A DNA stretch of 64,000 bases from Kitasatospora sp. NBC_01250 (GCF_036226465.1 NZ_CP108476.1:4464001-4528000), one strand, 5' to 3'; shown: positions 1 through 8,837, counted from the stretch's first letter. Numbers and translations are program-made. Notes: generated by a model not told the origin, from the sequence alone.

Positions 1-2
1 GC

Positions 3-899
3 CGGCACGCCGCCACCGCGCTGCGGGCGCTGCCCGCAGCCGAACTGGCCACCGCGGGACGCCGGCCCGACCACGATCTGCGCCTTGATCTGACGAATAG
101 TCAGGTCGAGTCACTGGCAGCCGATCTGGCCGAGCTCGCCCCCTCCGTGGTGGTCAACTGCGCCGGGGCGGTGTCCGGCAGCGCCCGCCACCAGAGCGAG
201 GTCAACGCCCGGGGTCCGGCGGTCCTCGCCGAGGCCCTCGAACTCAGCTGCCCCACCGCCAGGTTGATCCACCTCGGGTCGGGCGGCGAGTACGGTCCGG
301 GCCGGGACGGCACCTCGCTGGCCGAAACGGACCAGCCGAGCCCCACCGGGATCTACGGCGTGACCAAGCTGGCCGGCACCCTGGCGGTGACCGGGTCCGC
401 ACTGGACGCGGTGGTGCTGCGGATCTTCAACCCGGTCGGCCCCGGCTCCCCCGCCGCCTCGCTGCCCGGCCGGCTGGCCGCCGAACTCGCGGCCGACCCG
501 GGCGGCGTGGTGACGGTCGGCGACCTGTCCGCGTACCGTGACTTCGTGGACGCCCGCGATGTCGCCGCCGCCGTGGTGGCCGCCGTACTGGCCACCGCAC
601 CGCTGCCCCGGATCCTCAACATCGCCGGTGGCCGGGCCCGCCCGGTGCGGGCGATCGCCGACGGGCTGGTCGCGGCGGCCGGCTTCACCGGCCGGATCGA
701 GGAGAGCGGTGCCGGCTCGGCCCGCTCGGCCACCGTCTCCTGGCACCAGGCCGACATCGGCGCCGCCGAACGTGCACTCGACTGGCGGCCCCGGATCCCG
801 CTGGAGCAGAGCTTGCGCGACCTGTGGTCGGACGTCCGGGGCCCGGCCCCGGCGCCCGGTCCGGGCAGCGCCGACCAGTTGGTGGCCGGCAGCCGATGA
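3..899 (+). CDS. NAD(P)-dependent sugar epimerase/dehydratase, 5' end outside window
   Basis: Extended short-chain dehydrogenase/reductase, truncated on the left: the frame is already open at base 3 and the Rossmann glycine motif lies outside the window. Visible are the NCAG motif after a beta strand (VVVNCAGAVSG), the GSGGEYGPG segment that carries the catalytic Ser/Thr region, and the catalytic Tyr-x3-Lys as YGVTKLAG. The C-terminal half (RDFVDARDVAAAVV and the YR/DWRP-like ending WRPRIPLEQSLRDLW) is typical of NDP-sugar epimerases. The stop overlaps the next start as ATGA, so it is coupled to the spherulin-4 gene. Likely role is supply or modification of an NDP-hexose for a surface polysaccharide; the substrate cannot be told. 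Confidence 0.85.
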   Translation, partial: RHAATALRALPAAELATAGRRPDHDLRLDLTNSQVESLAADLAELAPSVVVNCAGAVSGSARHQSEVNARGPAVLAEALELSCPTARLIHLGSGGEYGPGRDGTSLAETDQPSPTGIYGVTKLAGTLAVTGSALDAVVLRIFNPVGPGSPAASLPGRLAAELAADPGGVVTVGDLSAYRDFVDARDVAAAVVAAVLATAPLPRILNIAGGRARPVRAIADGLVAAAGFTGRIEESGAGSARSATVSWHQADIGAAERALDWRPRIPLEQSLRDLWSDVRGPAPAPGPGSADQLVAGSR

Positions 900-1681
900 C
901 CAGCACTCCCGCCGCCCGCCTGCTGGTGCCGCTGTACGTCCACCCCGCGGTGGACCCGGCGGCCTGGCAGGCGGTCGCGGCTGCCGGCCCCGACACCGTG
1001 CGCGCCGTCGTGCTCAACATCGCGGACGGGCCGGGGCCGGCCCCCGACCCCGCCTTCGAACAGGCGGCGGCCGACCTGACCGAGGCCGGCATCCCGCTGC
1101 TCGGCTACGTGGACACCGCCTACGGCGCGCGCCCGCACGGCGAGGTAGTGGCCGACCTGCTGACCTTCCGTCAGTGGTACGCCACCAGCGGGGTCTACTT
1201 CGACCAGGCCGCCGGCCACCCGGCAGCCCTGGCGCACTACCGCAGACTCGCCACCGCGGCCCGCGCGGCCGGCTGCACGACGATCGTCCTCGGACACGGC
1301 GTGCACCCCGAACCCTCCTTCGCCGAACCCGAGTTGGGTGATCTGCTGGTCACCTTCGAGGGCAGCTGGACGGAGTACGACGCCTTGGCGCTGCCGCTGT
1401 GGACCGGACACCATCCGGCCGAGCGGTTCTGCCACCTGGTCTACCAGGTCCCCGCCGAGGCCGCCGAGGCGGCGGGCGCGCTGATCGCCTCCCGCCGGGC
1501 CGGCGTCGGCTGCACGGTGTCCGGGAGCGGCGACAACCCCTGGGCGACGCTGCCGCACGGGCTCGCGCCACCGGCCCGGCCGTTCGCCGTCGTCGGACCA
1601 CGCACCACCGCACCACCCGCCGCCACGGGGAACCCCGCCACTCCACCGTCGACGCCGAAGCCCTCGGAGTGCCCACTGTGA
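896..1681 (+). CDS. Spherulation-specific family 4 (spherulin-4-like) protein
   Basis: 261 residues, TIM-barrel type start (ARLLVPLYVHP), with the conserved acidic barrel segments SGVYFDQAAG and VTFEGSWTEYD and the CHLVYQVP strand that mark the spherulin-4 family. The fungal member Sph3 is a glycoside hydrolase acting on galactosaminogalactan; activity here is inferred only. No convincing signal peptide is visible at the chosen ATG, which overlaps the epimerase stop by four bases (ATGA); its own stop overlaps the following GTG in the same way. A cytoplasmic location, or a longer N terminus, would both need explaining for a polysaccharide hydrolase. Family assignment is fairly sure. Confidence 0.8.
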   Translation: MTSTPAARLLVPLYVHPAVDPAAWQAVAAAGPDTVRAVVLNIADGPGPAPDPAFEQAAADLTEAGIPLLGYVDTAYGARPHGEVVADLLTFRQWYATSGVYFDQAAGHPAALAHYRRLATAARAAGCTTIVLGHGVHPEPSFAEPELGDLLVTFEGSWTEYDALALPLWTGHHPAERFCHLVYQVPAEAAEAAGALIASRRAGVGCTVSGSGDNPWATLPHGLAPPARPFAVVGPRTTAPPAATGNPATPPSTPKPSECPL

Positions 1682-2697
1682 CCCGTCGTAGCACCGCCCT
1701 GCTGGCGGCCCTGACCCTGACCACCGCGATGCTGGTGAGCGCCTGCGCCAGCGACGGCGGTGACGACTCCGACCAGCCGGAGCCGGGTCCGGCCACCTCG
1801 GCGGCCAACTCTCCCAGCGGGGGCGCGAGTTCACCATCGTCTCCGTCGGCTCTCCCGTCCGCCACCGGATCGCCGGCCGCTTCGGGCCCGCCCTCCGCCG
1901 GCGCCTCCGGTCCGGGCTCGGCGTCACCGTCCGGCTCGGCGTCACCGTCGGGTCCGGCGTCCCCCACGCCGTCCGGCTCCACCGGCGGCACGGGCCAGGC
2001 CTACTGGCACCCGACCCCCGGCACCCCCTGGCAGTGGCAACTCAGCGGCACCGTCGACCAGTCCGTCGACGTCCCGGTGTACGACATCGACGGCTTCGAG
2101 AACGACGCATCCGTGGTCGCCTCGCTGCACGCCAAGGGCCGCAAGGTGATCTGCTACGTCAACGCGGGCGCCTGGGAGAGCTTCCGCCCCGACGCCGCCG
2201 CCTTCCCCAGCTCGGTGCGCGGCTCGGGCGACGGCTGGAAGGGCGAGAACTGGTTCGACATCCGCCAGATCGACGTGCTGCGCCCGCTGCTCGCCAAGCG
2301 CTTCCAGATGTGCAAGGACAAGGGCTTCGACGCCATCGAACCCGACCTGCTGGACGCCTACCAGAACAACTCGGGCTTCCCGGTCACCGCCGACGACCAG
2401 ATCGCCTACAACAAGATGGTCGCCCAACTGGCCCACGGCCTGGGCCTCGGCGTGGCGTTGAAGAACGACGTCGACCAGGTGCCCCAGCTCGTCGACTCCT
2501 TCGACTTCGCCATCGACGAGCAGTGCGCGCAGTACCAGGAGTGCGACGAACTGACGCCGTTCATCCAGCAGGACAAGGCGGTGCTGCACGTCGAGTACAG
2601 CGTGCCGACCAGTCAGTTCTGCGCGCAGTCGAACCGGCTGCGGTTCAGCTCGATGGAGAAGCACCTGGAACTGGACGCGTGGCGCCAGCCGTGCTGA
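1678..2697 (+). CDS. GH114-like endo-alpha-1,4-polygalactosaminidase-type lipoprotein
   Basis: 339 residues from GTG 1678, which overlaps the previous stop as GTGA (GTG 1669 is also in frame). Residues 1-22 form a lipoprotein signal peptide ending LVSAC, followed by about 80 residues of Ser/Pro/Gly-rich spacer and then a catalytic domain. Family marks are WQWQLSG at the domain start, VPVYDIDGFE, VICYVNAGAWE, FDAIEPDLLDAY with the probable catalytic acids, and VALKNDVDQ. GH114 enzymes cleave alpha-1,4-galactosamine polymers. Being lipid-anchored it would act outside the membrane, consistent with trimming or releasing a polymer made by the operon. Four cysteines near the C terminus may form disulfides. 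Confidence 0.85.
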   Translation: MTRRSTALLAALTLTTAMLVSACASDGGDDSDQPEPGPATSAANSPSGGASSPSSPSALPSATGSPAASGPPSAGASGPGSASPSGSASPSGPASPTPSGSTGGTGQAYWHPTPGTPWQWQLSGTVDQSVDVPVYDIDGFENDASVVASLHAKGRKVICYVNAGAWESFRPDAAAFPSSVRGSGDGWKGENWFDIRQIDVLRPLLAKRFQMCKDKGFDAIEPDLLDAYQNNSGFPVTADDQIAYNKMVAQLAHGLGLGVALKNDVDQVPQLVDSFDFAIDEQCAQYQECDELTPFIQQDKAVLHVEYSVPTSQFCAQSNRLRFSSMEKHLELDAWRQPC

Positions 2698-2742
2698 CGG
2701 CCTTGCTGCGCCACGCGACCTGAGCGAACCGGGTCGGTCACG

Positions 2743-2934
2743 TCACTTGACGGCGAGCCAGACCACCGCGACGACCACCACGAGCGCCACGATCGCCCCC
2801 AGGACGATCACGCCGTTACGGCCACCGCCGCTGCGGTGCACGGAGACGTTGCTGGGGGCCTGGGCCGCCGGCGTCTCCACAAAAGCCCGGAACATCTGGG
2901 TGCTGCCGGCAGGGTCTTCATAGTTCTCAGCCAT
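2743..2934 (-). CDS. Small single-span membrane protein
   Basis: 63 residues starting MAENYEDPAGS. An acidic and polar first half (1-40) is followed by one hydrophobic helix at about 41-60 (GVIVLGAIVALVVVVAVVW) and ends LAVK, so it is a tail-anchored or single-pass membrane protein. No catalytic motif is visible and I cannot name a function. The start is the only ATG that leaves a sensible protein; longer upstream extension reads through low-quality sequence that overlaps the aldo/keto reductase promoter on the other strand. It is transcribed divergently from that gene, with about 130 bases between starts. Confidence 0.65.
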   Translation of the reverse strand: MAENYEDPAGSTQMFRAFVETPAAQAPSNVSVHRSGGGRNGVIVLGAIVALVVVVAVVWLAVK

Positions 2935-3061
2935 GGCATGGGACTCTAACCAATCCGGCCCCACCCAGCACAGTCCGGACCCCTGCCGGCCGAGCGCGTC
3001 GCCCGCCCGGCACGGCGCTCGCCCCGGAATGGCCGCCGCCCACCGCTCGTTGTCCACGGGC

Positions 3062-4027
3062 ATGACCGACTTTCCCCAGACAGCCGCCGCCGTCCCGCTC
3101 GGCCGCTCCTCGCTGACCGTCTTCCCGTTCTCGCTCGGCGGCAACGTCTTCGGCTGGACCGCGGACGAGGCCCAGTCCTTCGCCGTGCTGGACGCCTACG
3201 CGGCGGCCGGCGGCAACTTCGTCGACACCGCCGACTTCTACTCGGCCTGGGCGCCGGGCAACCAGGGCGGCGAGTCCGAGACCGTCCTCGGCAACTGGCT
3301 GCGCTCGCGCGGCAACCGCGAGCAGATCCTGGTGGCCACCAAGGTCGGCCAGCACCCCGAGGCACTGGGCCTGAGCGCCGCGAACATCCGCTCGGCCACC
3401 GAGGCCTCGCTGCGCCGGCTCGGCATCGAGCGGATCGACCTGCTCTACACCCACCGCGACGACCCCGAGGTCCCGGTCGCCGAGATCATCGGCGCGCTGG
3501 ACGAGCTGGTGCGGGAGGGCAAGGTCCGGGAGATCGCGGCCTCCAACCTCAGTGCCGAACGCCTGGCCGCCTCGCTCGCCTTCTCCGAGCAGGAGGGCCT
3601 GGCCGCGTACGTCGCCGTCCAGCCGCACTACAACCTGGTCTCCCGCGGCACCTACGAGGGCGAGCTGGCCGCCGTGGTGGCCGAGCACGGCCTCTCCGCC
3701 GTCCCGTACTTCGCGTTGGCGGCCGGCTTCCTCACCGGCAAGTACCGCCCGGGCGGCCCGAGCGTGCCCAGTGCCCGGGCCGAGGGCGCCGCCCGCTACC
3801 TGGCGGACCCGCGCGCCGTGCGGGTGCTCACCGCGGTGGACACCGTCGCCGCCGCCCACCAGGTCGAGCCCGCCACCATCGCGATGGCCTGGCTCACCGC
3901 CCAGCCCACCGTCGCCGCGCCCATCGCCAGCGCCCGCACCGTCGAGCAGCTCGCCCCGCTGCTGGCCGCCACCACCCTGCAGCTGACCACCGAGGAGCTG
4001 GACCTGCTGGACGCCGCCTCCGCCTGA
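3062..4027 (+). CDS. Aldo/keto reductase
   Basis: 321 residues, NADPH-dependent oxidoreductase of the aldo/keto reductase superfamily. The N terminus LGRSSLTVFPFSLGGNVFGW is the usual beta hairpin and first strand; catalytic residues fit the family pattern Asp (FVDTADFYS), Tyr (same segment), Lys (VATKVGQ) and His (LLYTHRDD). REIAASNLSAERL and the C-terminal cofactor-binding stretch PIASARTVEQL are also present. ATG 3062 is preferred over the upstream ATG 2933 because the intervening 43 codons are not family-like. Physiological substrate unknown. It stands alone; the next gene is convergent. Confidence 0.88.
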   Translation: MTDFPQTAAAVPLGRSSLTVFPFSLGGNVFGWTADEAQSFAVLDAYAAAGGNFVDTADFYSAWAPGNQGGESETVLGNWLRSRGNREQILVATKVGQHPEALGLSAANIRSATEASLRRLGIERIDLLYTHRDDPEVPVAEIIGALDELVREGKVREIAASNLSAERLAASLAFSEQEGLAAYVAVQPHYNLVSRGTYEGELAAVVAEHGLSAVPYFALAAGFLTGKYRPGGPSVPSARAEGAARYLADPRAVRVLTAVDTVAAAHQVEPATIAMAWLTAQPTVAAPIASARTVEQLAPLLAATTLQLTTEELDLLDAASA

Positions 4028-4085
4028 GCCCCGCGCGGCCGTCGTTGTCCACCGCCTGTGGACGACGACGGCCGCCGGGCGCCGC

Positions 4086-5036
4086 TCAGGAGGGGCGGCC
4101 CATCTGCGTCGGGTAGTAGCCGGCGTTGAGGGTCGAGACGCGCACCTTCTTGCCCGGACGCGGGGCCTCGACGTAGCTCCCGTCGCCCAGGTAGATCGCG
4201 ACGTGGTGGATGCCCGAGGGACGGCCGCTGTCCGACCAGAAGATCAGGTCGCCGCGCCGCAGCTGGCCCGAGCTGATCGGGGTGGTGGCCGCGTACTGGT
4301 CGTCGGCCACCCGGGGCAGCTCGATCCCCGCGCGGCGGTAGGCCTGCTGCACCAGGCCCGAGCAGTCGTAGCCGGCCGGGCCGTTGCCGCCCCAGACATA
4401 GGGCTTGCCGAGCTGGGCGAGCGCGTAGGCGACGGCGGGCTCGGTGCCGGCGGTGCTGCTCGCGGGGGTGCTGGGCGTGCCGGTCGGCGTGGCCGGGCCG
4501 CCGGTCCCGTCGCCGCCGCCGGTGCGGCTCAGATAGACGTCGTAGTGACTGGTGTAGCGCCACTCCCCCGCAGCGTTCTTGAACCAGTACACCGACCCGT
4601 CCCACCCCTGACGCATCCCGTCGGCATCCGCACCGGCGCCACCGCCGGAACCGCCGGAACCGCCACCGCCGGTGCGGCTCAGATAGACGTCGTAGTGGCG
4701 GGTGTAGCGCCACTCCCCCGCCGCGTTCTTGAACCAGTACTTCGAGCCGTCCCACCCCGGGCCGCTCGGCGCCGGCTCCGCGCTGGCCGTCCCGGCCGCC
4801 GCGCCGAGCCCCAGCACGCCGGCCCCGGCGAGGACGCTGGTGGCCAGGCAGGCCCCCCGGACCGTCAGACCCAGCTGCGGTATTCGGCCCGCCCGGGCGG
4901 CGGCGCGGCTGCGGCGCAGCAGCTCCCGCGAACCCGACGCGGCGGTGCAGGGCGGGCATCCGCACCGCACCGCCGCCGGCACCTCGCCGAGTTGCTCGTC
5001 GAAGCGGATCAGAGCCGGGTCGGTGGCTATCCTCAT
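4086..5036 (-). CDS. NlpC/P60 (C40) cell-wall peptidase with tandem aromatic repeats
   Basis: 316 residues. A cytoplasmic arginine-rich leader is followed by a hydrophobic signal/anchor at about 57-86 ending TASA, then two almost identical 30-residue repeats at 94-123 and 144-173 (core YWFKNAAGEWRYT and HYDVYLSRTGGG), exactly 50 residues apart with a Gly linker. The C-terminal C40 domain (200-316) has catalytic Cys225 in YDCSGLV and His278 in IHHVAIYLG, with the third polar position in YVEAPRPG. Predicted to cut peptidoglycan stem peptides outside the membrane. Its ATG overlaps the stop of the SPFH gene (ATGA), so the two are made together. The N-terminal Cys pair CGCPPC is unexplained. Confidence 0.88.
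   Translation of the reverse strand: MRIATDPALIRFDEQLGEVPAAVRCGCPPCTAASGSRELLRRSRAAARAGRIPQLGLTVRGACLATSVLAGAGVLGLGAAAGTASAEPAPSGPGWDGSKYWFKNAAGEWRYTRHYDVYLSRTGGGGSGGSGGGAGADADGMRQGWDGSVYWFKNAAGEWRYTSHYDVYLSRTGGGDGTGGPATPTGTPSTPASSTAGTEPAVAYALAQLGKPYVWGGNGPAGYDCSGLVQQAYRRAGIELPRVADDQYAATTPISSGQLRRGDLIFWSDSGRPSGIHHVAIYLGDGSYVEAPRPGKKVRVSTLNAGYYPTQMGRPS
4518..4757 (-). repeat. Two 90-bp direct repeats inside the C40 peptidase gene
   Basis: Copies lie at 4668-4757 and 4518-4607. They encode the same 30-residue aromatic unit twice with only two substitutions (K to V in GSxYWF, R to S in YTxHYD), and the DNA is nearly identical too, which indicates recent intragenic duplication or gene conversion. 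Confidence 0.85.
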
Positions 5037-6247
5037 GCGCGCTTTCCTTCCTGGCCGGCCTTGCCGTTCTTCGTCAGCGCGCCGGCGCCGGCCGGCGCCG
5101 GGACGGTGGCGGGCAGCCCGCTCGGCACACCGGCCGGGGCTACGAACGCCACCAGGAGCTGCTCCATCAGGGCGCTGCGCGCCGCCACGTCCAGCTCATG
5201 GGTGGTGGCCCGCTCCAGGCGCCGCACCGCGAGGGCCGCGGCCTCCACCGCGTCGTCCACCAGCACCGTGCGCAGCCCCGCATCGAGCTCGGCCAGCCGG
5301 CGACGGCGCATCGAGTCGGCCACCTCCGGCGCGTACTCCAGGGCGAGCGGCTGCGCCGAGTAGACCTCCAGACCGGCCGGAGCGGCCTCGGCGGCCAGCG
5401 CGCGGCTGAGCTCGTCGGCGAACCACTGGCCGTCGCGCAGCGCCGGTCCCGGTGCCGCGTCGCTGTCGCAGGGCAGCGTGCTCGCGGTGCGGGTGAGCAC
5501 GGCGTGGATCTGCTCGCGCAGGTACTCCTCGTGGTCGCCGACCGCGAACACCGCGCGCGCCGTGTCCTTGATCCGCCAGACCACCAGCAGCCGGACCACG
5601 ATCGGGGTCCCCGTACGGTCCGTCACCTGGACCGCCTCGCTGCGCCAGTGCCGCAGCCGGACGTCCACCCGGCGGCGGCGCAGCAGCGGGTTGACCCAGA
5701 GCAGCCCGGTGCGGCGCACCGTTCCCCGGTAGCGGCCCCAGCGGCTGAGCACCCTGGTCTCGCCGCCCGCGTTGGCCAGCAGCCCCGCCAGCGCGTACAG
5801 CGCGACGGCGGCGCCGACCGTCACGGCCGAAAGGGCCCACCCGGTCACCACCGGCCCGCCGGTCTCCTGGACGGCCTCGCTGCGCAGGTCGGGCAGCTCG
5901 TCGGCGAAGTGCGGGATCAGCCCCGCCTGCGCCAGCACCAGCGCGATCGAGACCAGCGCCAGCAACAGGGCGGCCAGCGCCACCCACCCCGGCAGCGCGA
6001 GCGCCTCCCGCTCGCGCAGCTCCGGGTCCGCCTTCGGGGGACGACGGGCGGCGATCTCGGCGCGGCTGTCCACAAGCTGTGGACGGTCGGCCGGCGGTGG
6101 GACCTGGGCCGGAGCGGCCGGCGCCGGGAGCGGCAGCGGCAGCGCCTCGGTCGCGGGCTCCGCCGGGGGGCCGACCGTGGCTCTCTTCTTCAGCAGTGGG
6201 GTCGCCCCGGCGAGGGTGCGGCGGGCGGGGTCGCGGGGGGCGTCCAT
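5033..6247 (-). CDS. SPFH/Band 7 domain membrane protein
   Basis: 404 residues. A Pro/Ala-rich cytoplasmic N terminus (1-80), two membrane helices at about 87-111 and 135-158, then an SPFH domain at about 165-350: GLLWVNPLLRRRRVDVRLRHW, SEAVQVTDRTGTPIVVRLLVVWRI and DHEEYLREQIHAVLTRTAS match the prohibitin/stomatin pattern. The tail contains a helical region ending ATTHELDVAARSALMEQLL. SPFH proteins scaffold membrane microdomains. Translational coupling to a wall hydrolase (4-base overlap) suggests that it organises or localises that enzyme. Upstream 127 bases are noncoding and contain the symmetric AAATG-CGA-CATTT element at 6305-6317. Confidence 0.85.
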   Translation of the reverse strand: MDAPRDPARRTLAGATPLLKKRATVGPPAEPATEALPLPLPAPAAPAQVPPPADRPQLVDSRAEIAARRPPKADPELREREALALPGWVALAALLLALVSIALVLAQAGLIPHFADELPDLRSEAVQETGGPVVTGWALSAVTVGAAVALYALAGLLANAGGETRVLSRWGRYRGTVRRTGLLWVNPLLRRRRVDVRLRHWRSEAVQVTDRTGTPIVVRLLVVWRIKDTARAVFAVGDHEEYLREQIHAVLTRTASTLPCDSDAAPGPALRDGQWFADELSRALAAEAAPAGLEVYSAQPLALEYAPEVADSMRRRRLAELDAGLRTVLVDDAVEAAALAVRRLERATTHELDVAARSALMEQLLVAFVAPAGVPSGLPATVPAPAGAGALTKNGKAGQEGKRA

Positions 6248-6374
6248 GCAGGATTCCTCAGGCTCGATGTGTCACGCGGAGTCAGGTTAAGTACATAAGT
6301 CAGCAAATGCGACATTTGGCCGATGGCGTGTCGGTTTTTCCTGACACTCCGTCGGCCGAGGTCGGGCACCCCCG

Positions 6375-8837
6375 TCAGCGGCGCCGGCTGCCCGGCCCGC
6401 GGGCCAGCACCCGTCTGGTGATCAAGGTCATCCCGGCGAGGATCAGCAGCACCCCGCAGCTCGCCGCCCGCCAGCTGCTGAGCGCGGTGTGCCGGGCGGC
6501 GGGCGGCTCGGCAGCGGGCGGCGGGGCGAGCAGGCCGCTGCCGGAGGCGGCGGCGGGGCTGGGCGCGGAAGTCGGCGAGGCCGACTTCTGAGGTGTGGCG
6601 CTCGCACTCGGGCCGGCGCTCGCACTCGCACTCGCAGCGGCACCCGCGCTGGTGCTCGCACCCGCGCTGGCGCCTGCCCCCGCCCCCGTGGTCACACCCG
6701 CACCCGCGCTCGCGCTCGGGGTGACCACCCCCGGTGTCGCGGCCACTGCCGCCGCGTTCACCACCCGCACCCGCACCGGGTCACCCGTCGTCGTGTTGCC
6801 CGCCCGGTCCGTCGCGGTCGGCGTCAGCAGCTGCTCGCCCTCGCGCAGGTCCCGCAGCGCGTTGCAGGCCCAGCTCCCGTCCACCGCCGCGACCGCCGAG
6901 CAGAGCGCGCCGTCCCGCCCGGCCAGCACCGTCACCGTCGTACCGGTCTCGCCCCGGCCCGTCAGACGCGGACGGACCAGGTGCAGCACCTCGCCGGGCC
7001 CCGGGGAGCTGATCACCGGCTTGGCCGGCGGCACGGTGCGCACGATCAGCGTGGTCGGGTGCCCCGCGGCGCGGTTGCCGGCCGGGTCAACCGCGGTGGC
7101 CGTCAGCAGGTGCGGCCCCTCGGCCAGTTCCTCCACCGGCAGGCAGGACCAGCTCCGGTCCGCCTTCACCGCCGTGCGGCACAGTTCGGCGGCCGGGCTC
7201 CCCTCCGTCACGGAGACGGTGCTGCCCGGCCCGCCCGTGCCGGTCAGCAGCAGCCCCGGGTCGTTGGTGTACCCGGGCAGTGTGAAGACCGGGGCGGTGG
7301 GCGGCGTGGTGTTCACGGTGATCCGCACCGGGTCGCCGGTCCGCAGCACGCCGCCGCTGGTGGTCTCGGCCGGCCGCACGGTGTGCGCACCCGGGGCGAG
7401 CGCGCCGGCGGCCCGGCAGCTCCAGCCGCCGTCCTCGTCCACGGTGGCCTGGCAGAGCGTCGCCCCGTCCTCCTGGACGGCCACGGTGGCGCCCGGCACG
7501 CCGCGGTCGCCGGCGAACCGCGGTCGCACCTCGCTGACCGTCGCGCCCGGCAGCGGGCTGGTGATCTCGGGCGTGGCCGCGCCCACCGAGAGCCGGATCG
7601 CCTGGTCCTCGACCTCGCCGGCGTCCGCGAAGCCGTCGGCCGCCACCACCTGGGCCGGGTCACGGGCGATCCGCAGCCGGGCCCAGGTGTCACCGGCGGC
7701 CACGTCCGGCGGCACGATCCACTCCAGGGTGGCGCTGCTCGCCCCGGGCTGGACCTCGACCTGGGCCCGCTCGGTGGCGTCGAACCGGCCGTCGCCGTCG
7801 AAGTCGATCCAGCCGGCCAGTGTCGCACCGCTCGGCCCGGGGCTGACCGGCACCGTCAGGTCGTAGTAGCCACCGATCGCCGCGTCCTGCGGGAAGCTGA
7901 TCGCGGGGTCGTTGGCGACGTGGTCGACCCGGCCCGGCTGGAGCTCGGGCGGCGCCGGTTCGAGCCCGCCGCCGCGCTGGGCGAGGGGGGCCGCGGGCGC
8001 CGCGCTCAGCGCGTCGCTGCCGAGGAAGAGGTCGGAGACCACGTGCGAGGCGTTGCCGTACCGGGTCGGCGCGCTGCCCAGCGTCTCGTCCAGGGTGACC
8101 GTGAACGCCTGGCGCAGGTCCGGGGGTGCGGTGGTGCTGCCGGGGTCGGCGGTGTCGCGCCGGTCGACCCGCAGGACCGCGGTGTCGAAGGTGCCGTCGA
8201 GTTCGAGGCTGCCGGCCGGGTCGGCGCTCGCGTCGCCCGATCCGTCGGCGGTGCCGGGGCCGAGCACGCCGCCGCCCACCGTCCAGCCGTTCCAGGGCGA
8301 GCGGCCGGTGAGCGCCGGGCCACCGGGGCTGCCGCCGGTGACGCTCAGCCGGATGGCGGAGCTGGTCCGGCCGCCCGGTCCGCTCGCGACCCCGGCCAGG
8401 CCGCTGACGTGCAGCCTGGGGTTGCGCACCGGGCGGGAGAAGCTGAGCTGCAGCGTGCCGAGGGTGCGCCAGGCGCCGTCCGCCTCGGGACGGTCCTGGC
8501 CGAACCGGACGGTCTCGGCGGGCGCACCGGGGCGGACCCCGTCGACGTAGGACGCCGCGGTGCGCTCGTCCAGCCGCCCGGCGGCCGGGTACGCGGTGAC
8601 ACCGGGGTCGGCGGCGAAGTCCAGGTCGACGGTCAGACCGGAGCGCAGCACGGCGCGCTGGTCACCGGCCCAGGAGTCCGGCGACTGCTGGGCCTGCGAT
8701 GCGGTCGGCAGCCACCCGACGGTGAGCCCGAACGCCAGGGCCGCCGCGACCACCACGCTGCGGCGGCGGGCCGGCGGAGCACTCCGGTGCCGGTGGGGAC
8801 GGCCGGGGCGGCTGTTCCGTGGCGATCTCCCGGGCAT
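6375..8837 (-). CDS. Large secreted/anchored surface protein with GEVED and Ig-like repeats
   Basis: 820 residues. Signal peptide near 25-49 (hydrophobic run ending SQAQ); an N-terminal adhesin-like beta domain to about 300 with repeated G-rich strands; a GEVED-type domain at about 300-420 (GWIDFDGDGRFD and GEVEDQAIRLSV); then three Ig-like units of about 90 residues each ending in ACN/SCR/SCL-type Cys pairs and DPAGNRA or DRAGNTT motifs; a Ser/Ala/Gly-rich stalk of about 90 residues; and a C-terminal helix (CGVLLILAGMTLI) with a basic tail. There is no LPxTG-like motif, so anchoring is by the helix. Likely a cell-surface adhesive or structural protein; ligand unknown. Confidence 0.75.
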   Translation of the reverse strand: MPGRSPRNSRPGRPHRHRSAPPARRRSVVVAAALAFGLTVGWLPTASQAQQSPDSWAGDQRAVLRSGLTVDLDFAADPGVTAYPAAGRLDERTAASYVDGVRPGAPAETVRFGQDRPEADGAWRTLGTLQLSFSRPVRNPRLHVSGLAGVASGPGGRTSSAIRLSVTGGSPGGPALTGRSPWNGWTVGGGVLGPGTADGSGDASADPAGSLELDGTFDTAVLRVDRRDTADPGSTTAPPDLRQAFTVTLDETLGSAPTRYGNASHVVSDLFLGSDALSAAPAAPLAQRGGGLEPAPPELQPGRVDHVANDPAISFPQDAAIGGYYDLTVPVSPGPSGATLAGWIDFDGDGRFDATERAQVEVQPGASSATLEWIVPPDVAAGDTWARLRIARDPAQVVAADGFADAGEVEDQAIRLSVGAATPEITSPLPGATVSEVRPRFAGDRGVPGATVAVQEDGATLCQATVDEDGGWSCRAAGALAPGAHTVRPAETTSGGVLRTGDPVRITVNTTPPTAPVFTLPGYTNDPGLLLTGTGGPGSTVSVTEGSPAAELCRTAVKADRSWSCLPVEELAEGPHLLTATAVDPAGNRAAGHPTTLIVRTVPPAKPVISSPGPGEVLHLVRPRLTGRGETGTTVTVLAGRDGALCSAVAAVDGSWACNALRDLREGEQLLTPTATDRAGNTTTGDPVRVRVVNAAAVAATPGVVTPSASAGAGVTTGAGAGASAGASTSAGAAASASASAGPSASATPQKSASPTSAPSPAAASGSGLLAPPPAAEPPAARHTALSSWRAASCGVLLILAGMTLITRRVLARGPGSRRR

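Noticed and set aside
6375..8837. LPxTG sortase signal in the large surface protein
   Set aside because: No LPxTG or LAxTG before the C-terminal helix.
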